A DNA stretch of 64,000 nucleotides from Planotetraspora phitsanulokensis (GTDB taxonomy: Bacteria > Actinomycetota > Actinomycetes > Streptosporangiales > Streptosporangiaceae), in the NCBI RefSeq assembly GCF_016863295.1, contig NZ_BOOP01000018.1, positions 62,001-126,000 on the forward strand, read 5' to 3'. The notes beneath the pieces were generated by a model. It was given only the letters and a program-made list of their open reading frames with translations, searched no databases and was not told the DNA's origin. Shown here piece after piece: positions 25,325 to 39,336 of this stretch; the first letter of the stretch is position 1; each line of letters starts with the position of its first letter. A program made the translations under genes and the position numbers.

Positions 25325-26950
25325 TCAGCGGGCGAACTCGGTCGCCCGGGACTCGCGCACCACGGTGATCCGGATCTGACCGGGATACGTCAGCTCCTCT
25401 TCGACCTGCTTGGCCACGTCCCTGGCGATGACCTGGGCCTGGATGTCGTCCACGGAGTCGGGACGGACCATCACCCTGATCTCCCTGCCGGCCTGCATGG
25501 CGAAGACCTTGTCCACGCCCTCGTAGGACTGGGCGATCTCCTCCAGGCGCTCCAGCCGCTTCACGTACGCCTCCAGCGACTCCCTCCGGGCCCCGGGGCG
25601 GCTGCCGCTGATCGCGTCGGCGGCCTGGGTGAGGACCGCCTCGACCGTGCGGACCTCCACCTCGTTGTGATGCGCCTCGATCGCGTGCACGACGTCCTCG
25701 TGCTCGCCGTACCGCCGGGCGATCTCGGCGCCGATCAGGGCGTGGCTGCCCTCGACCTCGTGGGTGAGCGCCTTGCCGATGTCGTGGAGCAGCGCGCCCC
25801 GCTTCACCAGCTCGCGGTCGAGTCCCAGCTCCGACGCCATGATCCCGGCGAGGTGCGCCGACTCGATCAGGTGCTTCAGCACGTTCTGACCGTAGGAGGT
25901 GCGGTAACGGAGCTGGCCGAGCAGGGTGACGAGCTCGGGGTGCATCTCGGTGATGCCGAGCTCCACCAGGGCGTCCTCACCGGCCCGCACGCACAGCTCC
26001 CGCACCTCCTCGCGGCTGCGCTCGTAGGCCTCCTCGATCCGCTGCGGATGGATGCGGCCGTCGAGCACGAGGCGTTCCAGCGTCAGCCGGGCGGTCTCCC
26101 GCCGCACCGGGTCGAAGCAGGACAGGAGCACGGCCTCGGGGGTGTCGTCGATGATGAGGTTGACGCCCGTCGTGGACTCGAAGGCCCTGATGTTGCGGCC
26201 CTCGCGGCCGATGATGCGGCCCTTCATCTCGTCGCCCGGCAGATGGAGCACGCTGACCACCGACTCGGCGGTCTGCTCCGTGGCGACCCGCTGGACGGCC
26301 AGGGTCACAATCTTGCAGGCGCGCTTCTCGCCCTCCTTGCGGGCCTCGCCCTCGATCTCCCTGACGATGAGCGCGGCCTCCCGCTTGGCCTGGTTCTCGA
26401 TCTCCTTGACCAGCTCCGTCTTGGCCTGTTCCGCGGTGAGCCCGGCGACCCGCTCCAGGATCTGCCGGCGCTTGTCCGCGACCCGGTCGAGTTCTTCGCG
26501 ACGGTCGGCGAGCTCGGTCTCCGTCTCGGCCAGTTTGCGCGCCCGATCGGCCTGCCGCCTGGCCTCCTCGTCGAGCCGCTGCTCGCGCTCGCCGAGCCGG
26601 TTCTCGCGGCGTTCGAGATCGGAGCGCAGCTCCTTGAGCTCGTTCTTGAGGAGGCGGGACTCCTCCTCGACCTCCTTGCGCGACAGCGCGGCGCCCTCGG
26701 CCAGGGACTCCGATCGTTTGAGGATCTCCCCCGCGTCCCGCTCGGCCTTCGTGCGGATCTCCTCCGCCTCCTGCCTCGCCCGCTCGAGCTCCTCGTTCAT
26801 CTCGGCCTTGGCCTCGGCGAGTTGCTCGGGTGAGGGGCCTGACAGTTTGCCGGAGGCGGCGGTTCGGCGGACGACGACGAGGAGCGCGGCTATCGCCACG
26901 AGAGCCAGCAAGACCACCGCAACCGCCAGAACGATCACGATCGTGTTCAT
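25325..26950 (-). CDS. rny: Ribonuclease Y
   Basis: 541-aa membrane-anchored endoribonuclease that starts mRNA decay. An N-terminal membrane segment (residues 3-28) is followed by a long charged coiled coil (about 40-215), a KH RNA-binding domain ([15 protein letters not shown], about 245-259) and an HD phosphohydrolase domain (LLHDIGKA, about 375, with downstream EAHHNEV). All parts are normal. The ATG at 26950 is preceded by GAGAGGGG at a longer spacing. It is followed downstream by a convergent peptidase gene. Confidence 0.95.
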   Translation of the reverse strand: MNTIVIVLAVAVVLLALVAIAALLVVVRRTAASGKLSGPSPEQLAEAKAEMNEELERARQEAEEIRTKAERDAGEILKRSESLAEGAALSRKEVEEESRLLKNELKELRSDLERRENRLGEREQRLDEEARRQADRARKLAETETELADRREELDRVADKRRQILERVAGLTAEQAKTELVKEIENQAKREAALIVREIEGEARKEGEKRACKIVTLAVQRVATEQTAESVVSVLHLPGDEMKGRIIGREGRNIRAFESTTGVNLIIDDTPEAVLLSCFDPVRRETARLTLERLVLDGRIHPQRIEEAYERSREEVRELCVRAGEDALVELGITEMHPELVTLLGQLRYRTSYGQNVLKHLIESAHLAGIMASELGLDRELVKRGALLHDIGKALTHEVEGSHALIGAEIARRYGEHEDVVHAIEAHHNEVEVRTVEAVLTQAADAISGSRPGARRESLEAYVKRLERLEEIAQSYEGVDKVFAMQAGREIRVMVRPDSVDDIQAQVIARDVAKQVEEELTYPGQIRITVVRESRATEFAR

Positions 26951-27238
26951 GCTCGCTCACCCCTCTCGCCTCAGGACTTCCCGGCAAGCGAAGGGTCACA
27001 CGCGCAGCACAGCTCCACCCGGTGGCGTCACCAGGACAAATATCGTCACGATATCCGGACGGCCGGCAGGCCACCCGATATGACCCGAAGGCCCGTCTAA
27101 CTCTCTTGTCCGTCGTTCACCGTTATGGCAAATCCGCGCTGTGCGGAGTAACTCCTCACTGCGGTCGAGATTAAGCGTCAGAGAGGTAACGGGCAAGCAA
27201 AGACGGTCTGTCAAGTCACTTTGGCCGGGCGTTCTTGG
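26951..27238 (-). promoter_or_regulatory. Leader and promoter region of rny
   Basis: 288 bases between the recX stop and the rny start. On the minus strand a consensus TTGACA lies at 27214-27209, with a weak -10-like GTTACC/TTACCT 17-19 bases further on, giving a leader of about 240 bases. No convincing gene is seen; a 72-codon open frame on the minus strand here lacks coding character. Confidence 0.4.
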
Positions 27239-28090
27239 TCAACCGAATTCCCCGGGAAGGTCGTCCGTGTCCATGCCTTCCGCCTCCAAAGCCTCCCGGA
27301 CCACGCGAAACGCCAGGCCCGGGGAGTAGCCCTTGCGGGCGAGCATCCCGGCCAGCCGGCGCGTGCGGGTTTTCGGATCCGCTCCGCGTGTGGCGGCCAG
27401 CTTCCGGGCCACCAGGGCGCGGGCCGTCTCGACCTCCTGATCCGGATCGAGCCGGGCGACCGCCTCCTTGACGGTCTCCTCCTCCACTCCCCGGTGACGC
27501 AGCTCCTGGGCGAGCGCCCGGCGGGCCAGTCCCCGCCCGATGTGCCGGGAGATGACCCACGCCGCGGCGAACGCCTCGTCGTCGATGAGCCCCACCTCGG
27601 AGAACCGCTCGAGCACGGCCTGCGCCGCCTCCTCGGGCACCTCCCGCTTGCGCAGCGCCTCGGCCAGCTGAGCTCTCGTCTTCGGCGCCATGGTCAGCAG
27701 GCGCAGGCAGATCGCCCTGGCCACCGCCTCGGGGTCCGCATCGGGCCCCTGGCTCGCCGCAGAGCCCTCCTGAGGGCCGTCGGGCGACCATCCCCGCCGA
27801 CGTCCCTGCCTGCGGTCACGGCGGGCGCCACCGCCACGCCGTTCATCCGAGGCGCGAGCGGATCGGCGGCCGCCGGCTTCGAAGAAATCGTCACCGGCGT
27901 ATCCGTCAGGCCCGCCGGCGCCACCGGACCTGACGCCCTCACCCTGCCGGATCCGCTCACGGAGGCCGTCGAGCGTCGCAGCGGTGTCACGCGGGCGGTC
28001 GTCGCCGGAGGAGCCGTCCCACGGACCTGAGTTCCAGTCCCCCGGCCTGATCTCGTCGGCCGGGCCGGGGGTTGTTTCGTCAGGCCTCAT
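27239..28090 (-). CDS. recX: Regulatory protein RecX
   Basis: 283 aa. It inhibits and modulates RecA filaments. The conserved RecX part is in the C-terminal 165 residues (repeated three-helix units, with DDEAFAAAWVISR and ARRALAQELRHRGV). The first 115 residues are a low-complexity Gly/Arg/Asp-rich extension, longer than in typical RecX of about 150-200 aa but common in actinobacteria. It begins 8 bp after the recA stop, so it is translated from the recA transcript and shares its SOS control. Confidence 0.93.
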   Translation of the reverse strand: MRPDETTPGPADEIRPGDWNSGPWDGSSGDDRPRDTAATLDGLRERIRQGEGVRSGGAGGPDGYAGDDFFEAGGRRSARASDERRGGGARRDRRQGRRRGWSPDGPQEGSAASQGPDADPEAVARAICLRLLTMAPKTRAQLAEALRKREVPEEAAQAVLERFSEVGLIDDEAFAAAWVISRHIGRGLARRALAQELRHRGVEEETVKEAVARLDPDQEVETARALVARKLAATRGADPKTRTRRLAGMLARKGYSPGLAFRVVREALEAEGMDTDDLPGEFG

Positions 28091-28098
28091 CGCGGAGC

Positions 28099-29199
28099 TC
28101 AGACATCACCCGGCTTGGGCGCGGCGGCGGCCTTGGCGCCCCGCCCGGTCGACGGAGCCGCCGCGGGGGCGGCGGCCGCCGCCGGCTCGCTGGGCGTGTC
28201 CAGACGCGGCCCGACCCCGAGCTTCTCCTTGATCTTCTTCTCGATCTCGTTGGCGATGTCGGGGTTGTTCTTCAGGAAGTTGCGGGCGTTCTCCTTGCCC
28301 TGCCCGAGCTGGTCGCCCTCGTAGGTGTACCAGGCGCCCGCCTTGCGGACGAACCCGTGCTCGACGCCCATGTCGATGAGACCGCCCTCGCGCGAGATGC
28401 CGAGGCCGTACAGGATGTCGAAGTCGGCCTGGCGGAAGGGCGGGGCCATCTTGTTCTTGACGACCTTGACCCGGGTCCGGTTGCCGACGGGCTCGGTGCC
28501 GTCCTTGAGCGTCTCGATCCGCCGCACGTCCAGCCGGACCGAGGCGTAGAACTTGAGCGCCTTGCCACCCGTGGTGGTCTCCGGCGATCCGAACATGACG
28601 CCGATCTTCTCGCGCAGCTGGTTGATGAAGATGGCGGTCGTCTTGGTCTGGTTGAGCGCGCCCGCGATCTTGCGGAGGGCCTGCGACATCAGGCGGGCCT
28701 GGAGGCCCACGTGGCTGTCGCCCATCTCGCCCTCGATCTCGGCCTTGGGCACCAGCGCCGCCACCGAGTCGATCACGATGATGTCGACCGCGCCCGAACG
28801 GATCAGCATGTCGGCGATCTCAAGGGCCTGCTCGCCGGTGTCGGGCTGCGAGACGAGCAGCGCGTCCACGTCCACGCCGAGCTTCTTCGCGTATTCGGGG
28901 TCGAGGGCGTGCTCTGCGTCGATGAACGCCGCGATCCCGCCGCCCTTCTGGGCGTTGGCCACCGCGTGCAGCGAGACCGTGGTCTTGCCGCTGCTCTCCG
29001 GACCGTAGACCTCCACGATCCGGCCGCGGGGGTAGCCGCCGATGCCGAGGGCGACGTCGAGGGCGATCGCCCCGGTCGGGACCACCTCGACCGGGGCGCG
29101 CGCGTCGTCACCGAGGCGCATGACGGAGCCCTTGCCGAACTGCCGCTCGATTTGCGCGAGGGCGGTCTCAAGGGCCTTCTCGCGGTCGTTGATTGCCAT
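28099..29199 (-). CDS. recA: Recombinase RecA
   Basis: 366-aa strand-exchange protein and LexA co-protease activator. Walker A GPESSGKT (residues 66-73), Walker B ([12 protein letters not shown]), the L2 loop region and the [11 protein letters not shown] segment are present. The C terminus ends in an alanine/proline-rich tail of about 40 residues. AGGGGG lies 6 bases before the ATG at 29199. A LexA operator lies 141 bp upstream (29340-29351). recX follows immediately. Confidence 0.98.
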   Translation of the reverse strand: MAINDREKALETALAQIERQFGKGSVMRLGDDARAPVEVVPTGAIALDVALGIGGYPRGRIVEVYGPESSGKTTVSLHAVANAQKGGGIAAFIDAEHALDPEYAKKLGVDVDALLVSQPDTGEQALEIADMLIRSGAVDIIVIDSVAALVPKAEIEGEMGDSHVGLQARLMSQALRKIAGALNQTKTTAIFINQLREKIGVMFGSPETTTGGKALKFYASVRLDVRRIETLKDGTEPVGNRTRVKVVKNKMAPPFRQADFDILYGLGISREGGLIDMGVEHGFVRKAGAWYTYEGDQLGQGKENARNFLKNNPDIANEIEKKIKEKLGVGPRLDTPSEPAAAAAPAAAPSTGRGAKAAAAPKPGDV

Positions 29200-29330
29200 T
29201 GGTGCCCCCTGGAAGGGTCGTCGTCTGCTCGGTCACCGGAAAGCTACGGGGTGCCGCCGACATTTTCCCGGGCTTTCGTGTCACGCCTCGGGATGAGGTC
29301 TCCGGTCGCCGCACCCCGGCGGCGGTTCCA

Positions 29331-29351
29331 AATATAGCCGAACGACTGTTC
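29331..29351 (-). promoter_or_regulatory. LexA (SOS) operator and -10 element of recA
   Basis: GAACGACTGTTC at 29340-29351 is a perfect match to the actinobacterial SOS box GAAC-N4-GTTC. TATATT at 29336-29331 on the minus strand is a good -10, and the box falls in the spacer just before it, so bound LexA would block RNA polymerase. The leader to recA is about 125-130 bases. Confidence 0.85.
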
Positions 29352-29384
29352 GATCACATCCGGAACGCGCCGCCGGCCACTGGT

Positions 29385-30467
29385 CTACCGCAGGACCTCC
29401 GCCAGTTTGACCCGCGCCCCGGTGCGGACGACGGCCCTGTTGTAGACGCGGGCGCCCGCGAACAGCACCGCGACGACCGCCACCACCATGAGCCCCGCCG
29501 ACAACACGATCTCCACGATCGGCACGTCGGCCGCGGCCGTGCGGACCGGCATCACCATCGAGGAGAAGGGCGGCACCACCGACAGGATCCTGGCGAGCGT
29601 GCCCTCGGGCTCGACGGCCGCGAAGTAGGCCACCAGGTAGGTGAGGGTCATCAGCATCGTCATCGGCGTCAGCACGCTGTTGACCTCCTCCTGGCGGGAC
29701 ACCAGCGATCCGAAGGCCGCGGCGAGCGCCGAGAAGAAGGCGTAGCCGAGCACGAACCACACCACGGTGCTGATCACGATGCCGCCCATGCCGGGCGGGA
29801 AGTCCGCGGCGAGCCCCGTCGCCGAGGCGGCGATCAGACCGCCGCCGATGACGACCGCCAGGTTGAGCAGCCCCAGCAGCCCCAGGCCGACGATCTTCCC
29901 GCCGAGCAGCTGCCAGGGCCGTACGGCGGCGAGCAGGATCTCCACGATCCGGCTGCCCTTCTCCTCGACGACCCCCATCGCGACGTACATGGACGAGTAG
30001 ATGAGCAGGAAGAACAGCACCATAACCAGCAGCGTCGCGATGCCGGTGCGCACGCTCTGGTACTGCGCCGTCGCCCCGGTCTCGACCTGCAACGGAGTGA
30101 TCACCAGGCCGGAGGCCTTGATCTTCCCCTCGCGGTGCGCGCTCTCGAGGAGCAGCCCGAGGCGCTGGTCGAGCTCCCCCTCGCTGACGACCTTCTGGTC
30201 GTCGATGAGGGCCGCGTCGGCCTTCCCGCCGGAGACGGCCTTGCGGGCCGCGGCCTCGTCGGGATACTTCGTGTACGTGACGTCCTGGGCGGCCACGGGG
30301 ACCGCGCCGACGACCGCCACCTCGTAGGCGTCCTTCCCGCCCAGGAGCTTCGGCACGAAGGCCAGGGCGACCACGAGCAGCGCGCTGAGCCCGAGGCTGA
30401 TGAGGAAGCCCCTCGTCCGGATGCGCGTGCGGATCTCGCGATCCGCGACCAGCCACAGCCCGTTCAT
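29385..30467 (-). CDS. ABC transporter permease (NatB/ABC-2 type exporter)
   Basis: 360 aa. The N terminus has the DREIRTRIRTRGFLIS motif typical of NatB-like ABC-2 permeases. A membrane segment at about 22-40 is followed by an extracytoplasmic domain and then about five membrane segments (residues 160-345), with the EEKGSRIVEILLAAVRPWQLLGGK segment that couples to the ATPase. Its start overlaps the ATPase stop by four bases. Export of sodium or of a peptide/drug is possible; the substrate is unknown. Confidence 0.85.
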   Translation of the reverse strand: MNGLWLVADREIRTRIRTRGFLISLGLSALLVVALAFVPKLLGGKDAYEVAVVGAVPVAAQDVTYTKYPDEAAARKAVSGGKADAALIDDQKVVSEGELDQRLGLLLESAHREGKIKASGLVITPLQVETGATAQYQSVRTGIATLLVMVLFFLLIYSSMYVAMGVVEEKGSRIVEILLAAVRPWQLLGGKIVGLGLLGLLNLAVVIGGGLIAASATGLAADFPPGMGGIVISTVVWFVLGYAFFSALAAAFGSLVSRQEEVNSVLTPMTMLMTLTYLVAYFAAVEPEGTLARILSVVPPFSSMVMPVRTAAADVPIVEIVLSAGLMVVAVVAVLFAGARVYNRAVVRTGARVKLAEVLR

Positions 30468-31339
30468 GCGACGGCCTCCCTGAAGATCTCGGCGAGTGTG
30501 GGCCGCTGCCGGCCGAAGTGCTCGACCTCCCCGGCCCGCATGGCCGAGCGGAGGATCTCCTGATCGTCGCCGCTCTCCACGAGCAGCACCTGCCGGTCGC
30601 CGTCGGTGGTGACCTCGCCGAGGCCGTCCGCCCACCCCGGGGACGCGCCGCGTACGACGAGCTTGAGAAGCGTGCGCCCCTCGGTGTCCCGCAGCTCGTC
30701 GACCGCGCCGGAGGCGACCATGCGGCCGCCCGCGATGATGCCGACGGAGTCGCAGAGCCGCTCGACGAGCTCGAGCTGGTGACTGGAGAAGACCACCGGC
30801 ACCCCCGAGGAGCAGCGGTCCTTGAGCACCTCGGCCAGCGCGTCGACCGCGATCGGGTCCAGGCCGGAGAACGGCTCGTCGAGCACCAGGACCGCGGGAC
30901 TGTGGACCAGCGCCACCGCGAGCTGGACCCGCTGCTGGTTGCCCAGCGACAACACCTCCACCGCGTCGTCGCGCCGCGCGGCAAGGCCCAGCCGTTCGAG
31001 CAGTTCGCCCGCGGCGTCGCGGGCGGCGGCCCGGCCCAGGCCGTGGAGCCTGCCGAAGTACTCGACCTGCTCGGCGACCTTCATCTTCTGATACAGGCCG
31101 CGCTCCTCCGGCATGTAGCCGAACCGGCGGCGGGCGTCGTACGTCAGGGGCGTCCCGTCGAGGCGCACCTCGCCCGAGTCGGCGTCGAGCACGCCCATGA
31201 CGATCCGCATCGTGGTCGTCTTCCCAGCGCCGTTCGCCCCGACGAAGCCGAACATCTCGCCCGGCCGCACGGCGAAGCCGACACCGTCGAGGGCGACCTT
31301 GTCGCCGAAGCGTTTGCGCAGATCCTGGACCTCAAGCAT
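30464..31339 (-). CDS. ABC transporter ATP-binding protein (NatA/ABC-2 type)
   Basis: 291-aa ATPase. Walker A GANGAGKTT (residues 36-44), the Q-loop, a non-canonical signature LSLGNQQRVQLA where LSGGQ is usual, Walker B VLVLDEPFSGLDP, and the switch His (SSHQLELVERL). Replacement of the second signature residue G by L is seen in some NatA-type proteins. The DUF4162-like C terminus is present. Start ATG at 31339 follows AAGGA. It is co-transcribed with the permease and downstream of a winged-helix regulator. Confidence 0.9.
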   Translation of the reverse strand: MLEVQDLRKRFGDKVALDGVGFAVRPGEMFGFVGANGAGKTTTMRIVMGVLDADSGEVRLDGTPLTYDARRRFGYMPEERGLYQKMKVAEQVEYFGRLHGLGRAAARDAAGELLERLGLAARRDDAVEVLSLGNQQRVQLAVALVHSPAVLVLDEPFSGLDPIAVDALAEVLKDRCSSGVPVVFSSHQLELVERLCDSVGIIAGGRMVASGAVDELRDTEGRTLLKLVVRGASPGWADGLGEVTTDGDRQVLLVESGDDQEILRSAMRAGEVEHFGRQRPTLAEIFREAVA

Positions 31340-31640
31340 GGGGGATTCCTTCGGTGATCCGTCGGAGCACATCGGTGTAGGCGTTGAACGCCGCTCGCCC
31401 GCGCTCGGTCAGCGACAGCCACGTGCGGGCCCGCTTCCCGACGAACGTCTTCTCGACGCGGACGTATCCGGCCTCTTCGAGGGTGAGGATGTGTTTGGAC
31501 AGCAGGGAGTCGCTGACCTCGATCGTGTCGCGCAGGAACCGGAAGTCGGCCTTCTCCGACACGGCCAGAGCCGCCATGATCGACAGCCTGACCGGGGCGT
31601 GGATGACCTCGTCCAACTCGTGGCGAGGATGAGTGGTCAT
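31332..31640 (-). CDS. Winged-helix transcriptional regulator (HTH_34-like)
   Basis: 102-aa ArsR/MarR-like DNA-binding protein: HAPVRLSIMAAL then the SDSLLSKHILTLEEAGYV recognition-helix region and the wing (KTFVGKRARTWLSLTERG). No metal-binding cysteines. It overlaps the ATPase gene start by eight bases and starts in the stop of the membrane-protein gene, so all four genes are one translationally coupled operon. It probably represses its own operon. Confidence 0.88.
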   Translation of the reverse strand: MTTHPRHELDEVIHAPVRLSIMAALAVSEKADFRFLRDTIEVSDSLLSKHILTLEEAGYVRVEKTFVGKRARTWLSLTERGRAAFNAYTDVLRRITEGIPHA

Positions 31641-32071
31641 CGCACTTCCCGGATCCGCCAGGCGGCGTACACCAGGGAGGACCCGGCGAGCACGGAGAGC
31701 GCGACGAGCGCGGCGATCCAGCCGAGACCGCGGTCGTCGGGGAGGACGAGCGCGACGAAGGCGAACACCACGACGGTGGCCAGGACGTACATCGCGCTCA
31801 CCCGGCTGTTGATCCGCATCGTGTAGCTGTCGCGCACGCGCATCCGCGACCAGTAGACGCAGGACGCGATCGTCAGCACGATCCAGCCCGCACCCGCCAG
31901 ACCCGCGACCAGACCGCGGCCGAGGGACACCGCGGGCCAGTAGACCATGGTGCACAGCCCCAGGATCAGGAACAGGCGGGCCACTCCGCGCGCGGATCGC
32001 CGCACCTCCTGGTCCACCCGGTCGATCTCTTCAAGCGCCTGGCCGGGCGACAGCCCTTCCTCTGCGTTCAT
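31637..32071 (-). CDS. Four-helix membrane protein of the ABC operon
   Basis: 144 aa with four membrane segments (about residues 29-47, 52-69, 89-108 and 114-132). The N-terminal 25 residues are acidic and cytoplasmic. The ATG at 32071 follows GGAGGAAG. Its stop overlaps the start of the winged-helix regulator by four bases. It is the first gene of the operon with the regulator, ATPase and permease; it may be a sensor or accessory subunit. No family recognised. Confidence 0.75.
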   Translation of the reverse strand: MNAEEGLSPGQALEEIDRVDQEVRRSARGVARLFLILGLCTMVYWPAVSLGRGLVAGLAGAGWIVLTIASCVYWSRMRVRDSYTMRINSRVSAMYVLATVVVFAFVALVLPDDRGLGWIAALVALSVLAGSSLVYAAWRIREVR

Positions 32072-32173
32072 GGGCTTCCTCCCCACTCAACCCATCAACA
32101 AGGTAACAAGTACTCAACCGCCATTCAAGTGATAGCGCGCGAGGAAAGAAGGGTTCCAGGAAGAAAGAAGTGG

Positions 32174-32368
32174 TCAGCGCAGCCGGGAGTCGACGTCCAC
32201 GACCTGGCAGACGGCGTGCCAGACCTGCTTGGCGGACACGCCCTCGGCGAGTGCCTGCTCGACGGTCCGCCCGCCCAGGCCGGAGATGACGTAGTCCTTC
32301 GCCCACGACTCCGCGTACACCTCGCCGAAGTGGCGGTGCATGCGGTTCCAGAAGTCCGTGAGGCGCAT
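32174..32368 (-). CDS. DUF3046 family protein
   Basis: 64 aa with the DUF3046 signature: M-R-L-T-D-F-W start, RMHRHFG near residue 9, ESWAKDYV, GGRTVEQALAEG, and a tryptophan-containing KQVWHAVC segment. The family is restricted to actinobacteria, lies near recA in most genomes and is of unknown function. Here it is about 3 kb upstream of recA, with an ABC operon between them. Confidence 0.9.
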   Translation of the reverse strand: MRLTDFWNRMHRHFGEVYAESWAKDYVISGLGGRTVEQALAEGVSAKQVWHAVCQVVDVDSRLR

Positions 32369-32441
32369 GGGTCCCAGTATGGCCCCGTCCGGGGGCGGCC
32401 CAGGCCCCGCGCGGGACCCGGGGCACGCCTCCGGGCGAGCG

Positions 32442-32930
32442 TCACATCACGCGGGTGCCGTACATCTCACCGAGCGGGTCCGCGAGCAGCTCCAGCCGCG
32501 CGCCGTCGGGGTCGAGGAAGTAGATCGAGGCGTCGCTCTCGACGTGGTACTGCACGCCGGCCGCGTCGAGCTTGCCGCGCAGCCGCTCCCACGTGGGCCG
32601 CTCGACCGAGATGGCGATGTGGTGGAGCCCGCCGAGGACCTCCTGGTACGGCCCCAGGTCGAGCCCTGGCAGGTCGAAGAAGGCCAGCAGGTTGCCGTTG
32701 CCGATGTCGAAGAAGAAGTGGTTGGAGCCCTTGTAGTCGCGGTTCTCGAAGATCTCCGTGAGGGGGAACTCCAGCAGCTCGTGGTAGAAGCGGATCGTGC
32801 GCTCGACGTCGGATGAGATCAGCGCGAAGTGGTGCAGGCCCCTCGCGCTGCTCGGGGGACGGTTCTCGCTGATGTAGCGCTCGCGGATGCTCACGCGCTC
32901 CGCCTCGATGGCCGCGTAGTCGATTTCCAT
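32442..32930 (-). CDS. VOC-family (glyoxalase/bleomycin resistance/extradiol dioxygenase-like) protein
   Basis: 162 aa with two beta-alpha-beta-beta-beta modules. A first metal-ligand His lies in GLHHFALIS and a second in GLHHIAISV, with an E in the LELLADP segment; all fit a functional metal site. The N terminus (about 30 residues) is a helical extension. Start ATG at 32930 (a TTG at 32948 is an alternative); no ribosome site is visible. Divergent from lhr. Substrate unknown. Confidence 0.85.
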   Translation of the reverse strand: MEIDYAAIEAERVSIRERYISENRPPSSARGLHHFALISSDVERTIRFYHELLEFPLTEIFENRDYKGSNHFFFDIGNGNLLAFFDLPGLDLGPYQEVLGGLHHIAISVERPTWERLRGKLDAAGVQYHVESDASIYFLDPDGARLELLADPLGEMYGTRVM

Positions 32931-33064
32931 AGATAGATGATGATTCAACCAAGCGCGGGCATACAGACCGGGTTGGAAGTAAATCAGAGCGAATCCGCCG
33001 GTAGATCGCTTCGGTGGGTGGGTGCACGGAGGAATCGGGCGCGGCGCATTCTGTCGGAGGCCGG

Positions 33065-37957
<4,893 letters not shown>

Positions 37958-38004
37958 CACGTGTCGTGCGAGACAGACAGGCCGGCCGCCGCCCGGGAGG
38001 CCGT

Positions 38005-38025
38005 TGCGCCGCCGCTGACGGCGCA
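38005..38025. terminator. Candidate bidirectional hairpin between lhr and the E2 gene
   Basis: TGCGCCG / CGGCGCA, seven-base loop, between two convergent genes (stops at 37957 and 38086). Weak call. Confidence 0.35.
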
Positions 38026-38085
38026 CGCGTGAATTCGCCACCAACGGGCGACGGCATCCGGGACAGGCTGCCGCAGGTGACCTGC

Positions 38086-39336
38086 CTACGCGAAGGTCTC
38101 CCCTGGCGACTCCAGCAGTGCCTTGAGCGCCCGCAGGAACAGCGCCGCGTCGCGGCCGTTGATGAGCCGGTGGTCGTAGGCCATGCCGATGTTGACGACG
38201 GTCCGGGTGACGACCTCACCCCCGTCGAGCCGGAGCTCGGCCTGGGGGGACGTCACCGCGAGCGCACACGCGTGGCCTGGGAAGATCAGCGGGACGGCCA
38301 GCGTCACGTCGCCGTCGTGATGCAGGGTGACCGCGATGTTGGCCCCGGTCAGGTCGTCCTCCCGGAAGTCCCCGGTCAGGGCGGCCAGCCGATACTCCAT
38401 CAGACGGGTCGCGATCTGCTTCACCGAGCGGCGGGCGGCGTCGTGGACGACGGGCACGTACAGCCCCTCGCCCGCGTCGATCGTCACGCCCACGTGCGGG
38501 GCGTCGGAGAGTACCGCCGACGTGTCGTCCACCAGGGTGGCGAAGCACAGCGGGAAGTCGGCGTGCAGCCGGGCGACGGCGGACGTCACCAGTTCGGGCA
38601 GGCCCACCGGCCGCCTGACCTCCCGGGTCATCCGCGCCGCGAGCTCCAGCAGCGGCCCCGCGTCGGCCTTGACCACCGTGTACGCGGCCGGAATGGTCGC
38701 GTGCGAGACGCGCACGACCTTCGCCACGGCCCGCTGCACCCTCGTGAGCTCGTACGGCCGGCCGGTCACGGCCTGCCCGGACTCTCCGGGCTCCGCGACC
38801 TCCTCCCGGGGCGCCGGTACGGAACGGGAGGCGAGCCTTTCGATGTCGGCGCGCCGCACCACGGCCACACCCAGGGCGCGCACCTGGGCCGGGTCGACGC
38901 CGAGCTCGTCGATCAGCGCCTGCGCGGGAGCCGTGATCAGCGGACCGGTGCCGGCTCCGTCCGCGGAGCCGTCTGTCGCACCACCGGCCGAGGAGCCCCC
39001 GGCCGTCGCACCACCCGCCGAGGAGTCACCGGCCGAAGCTCCGCCGCCCGCCGAGTCACCGGCGGCAGGAGACGCTCCGGGAGACGGCGCGACGGGCCGG
39101 CTCTCGTCGGCGGTGAGGCGGGCCAGCACGGCCCCGGGGGCGCAGTCGGCGTTCAGCGCGAGGACATGCCAGACGAAACCGTCCTCCTCGCTCTCCAGCT
39201 CTTCGGTGGCCTTCGAGGTCTCCAGGACCACGATCGGGTCTCCGGCCTTCACCTGCTGCCCGTCGTCGACCAGCCAGTCGACCAGGACATACGTGGAGTC
39301 GTTGTTGTTGAGCTTGGGCACGCGGATGTCAGTCAC
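38086..39336 (-). CDS. 2-oxoacid dehydrogenase E2-type acyltransferase (lipoyl protein)
   Basis: 416 aa. One N-terminal lipoyl domain (residues 1-78, lipoyl Lys near 42 in ETSKATEE), an Ala/Gly/Ser-rich linker with short tandem repeats (about 80-130), a peripheral-subunit-binding domain (about 132-165), then a catalytic acyltransferase domain ending with DHRLINGRD (His near 389). The usual DHRxxDG motif has Asn where Asp is normal. GTG start at 39336 overlaps the E1-beta stop by eight bases. Likely role: carry an acyl group formed by E1 and pass it on to CoA or a carrier protein. Last gene of the five-gene minus operon. Confidence 0.88.
   Translation of the reverse strand: MTDIRVPKLNNNDSTYVLVDWLVDDGQQVKAGDPIVVLETSKATEELESEEDGFVWHVLALNADCAPGAVLARLTADESRPVAPSPGASPAAGDSAGGGASAGDSSAGGATAGGSSAGGATDGSADGAGTGPLITAPAQALIDELGVDPAQVRALGVAVVRRADIERLASRSVPAPREEVAEPGESGQAVTGRPYELTRVQRAVAKVVRVSHATIPAAYTVVKADAGPLLELAARMTREVRRPVGLPELVTSAVARLHADFPLCFATLVDDTSAVLSDAPHVGVTIDAGEGLYVPVVHDAARRSVKQIATRLMEYRLAALTGDFREDDLTGANIAVTLHHDGDVTLAVPLIFPGHACALAVTSPQAELRLDGGEVVTRTVVNIGMAYDHRLINGRDAALFLRALKALLESPGETFA

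Noticed and set aside
24737-26833. A 698-codon plus-strand frame over the peptidase end and rny
   Set aside because: Crosses two real genes in the wrong frames; RNase Y domains are clear on the other strand.
26996-27214. A short minus-strand frame upstream of rny
   Set aside because: No ribosome site or coding character; contains the likely rny promoter and leader.
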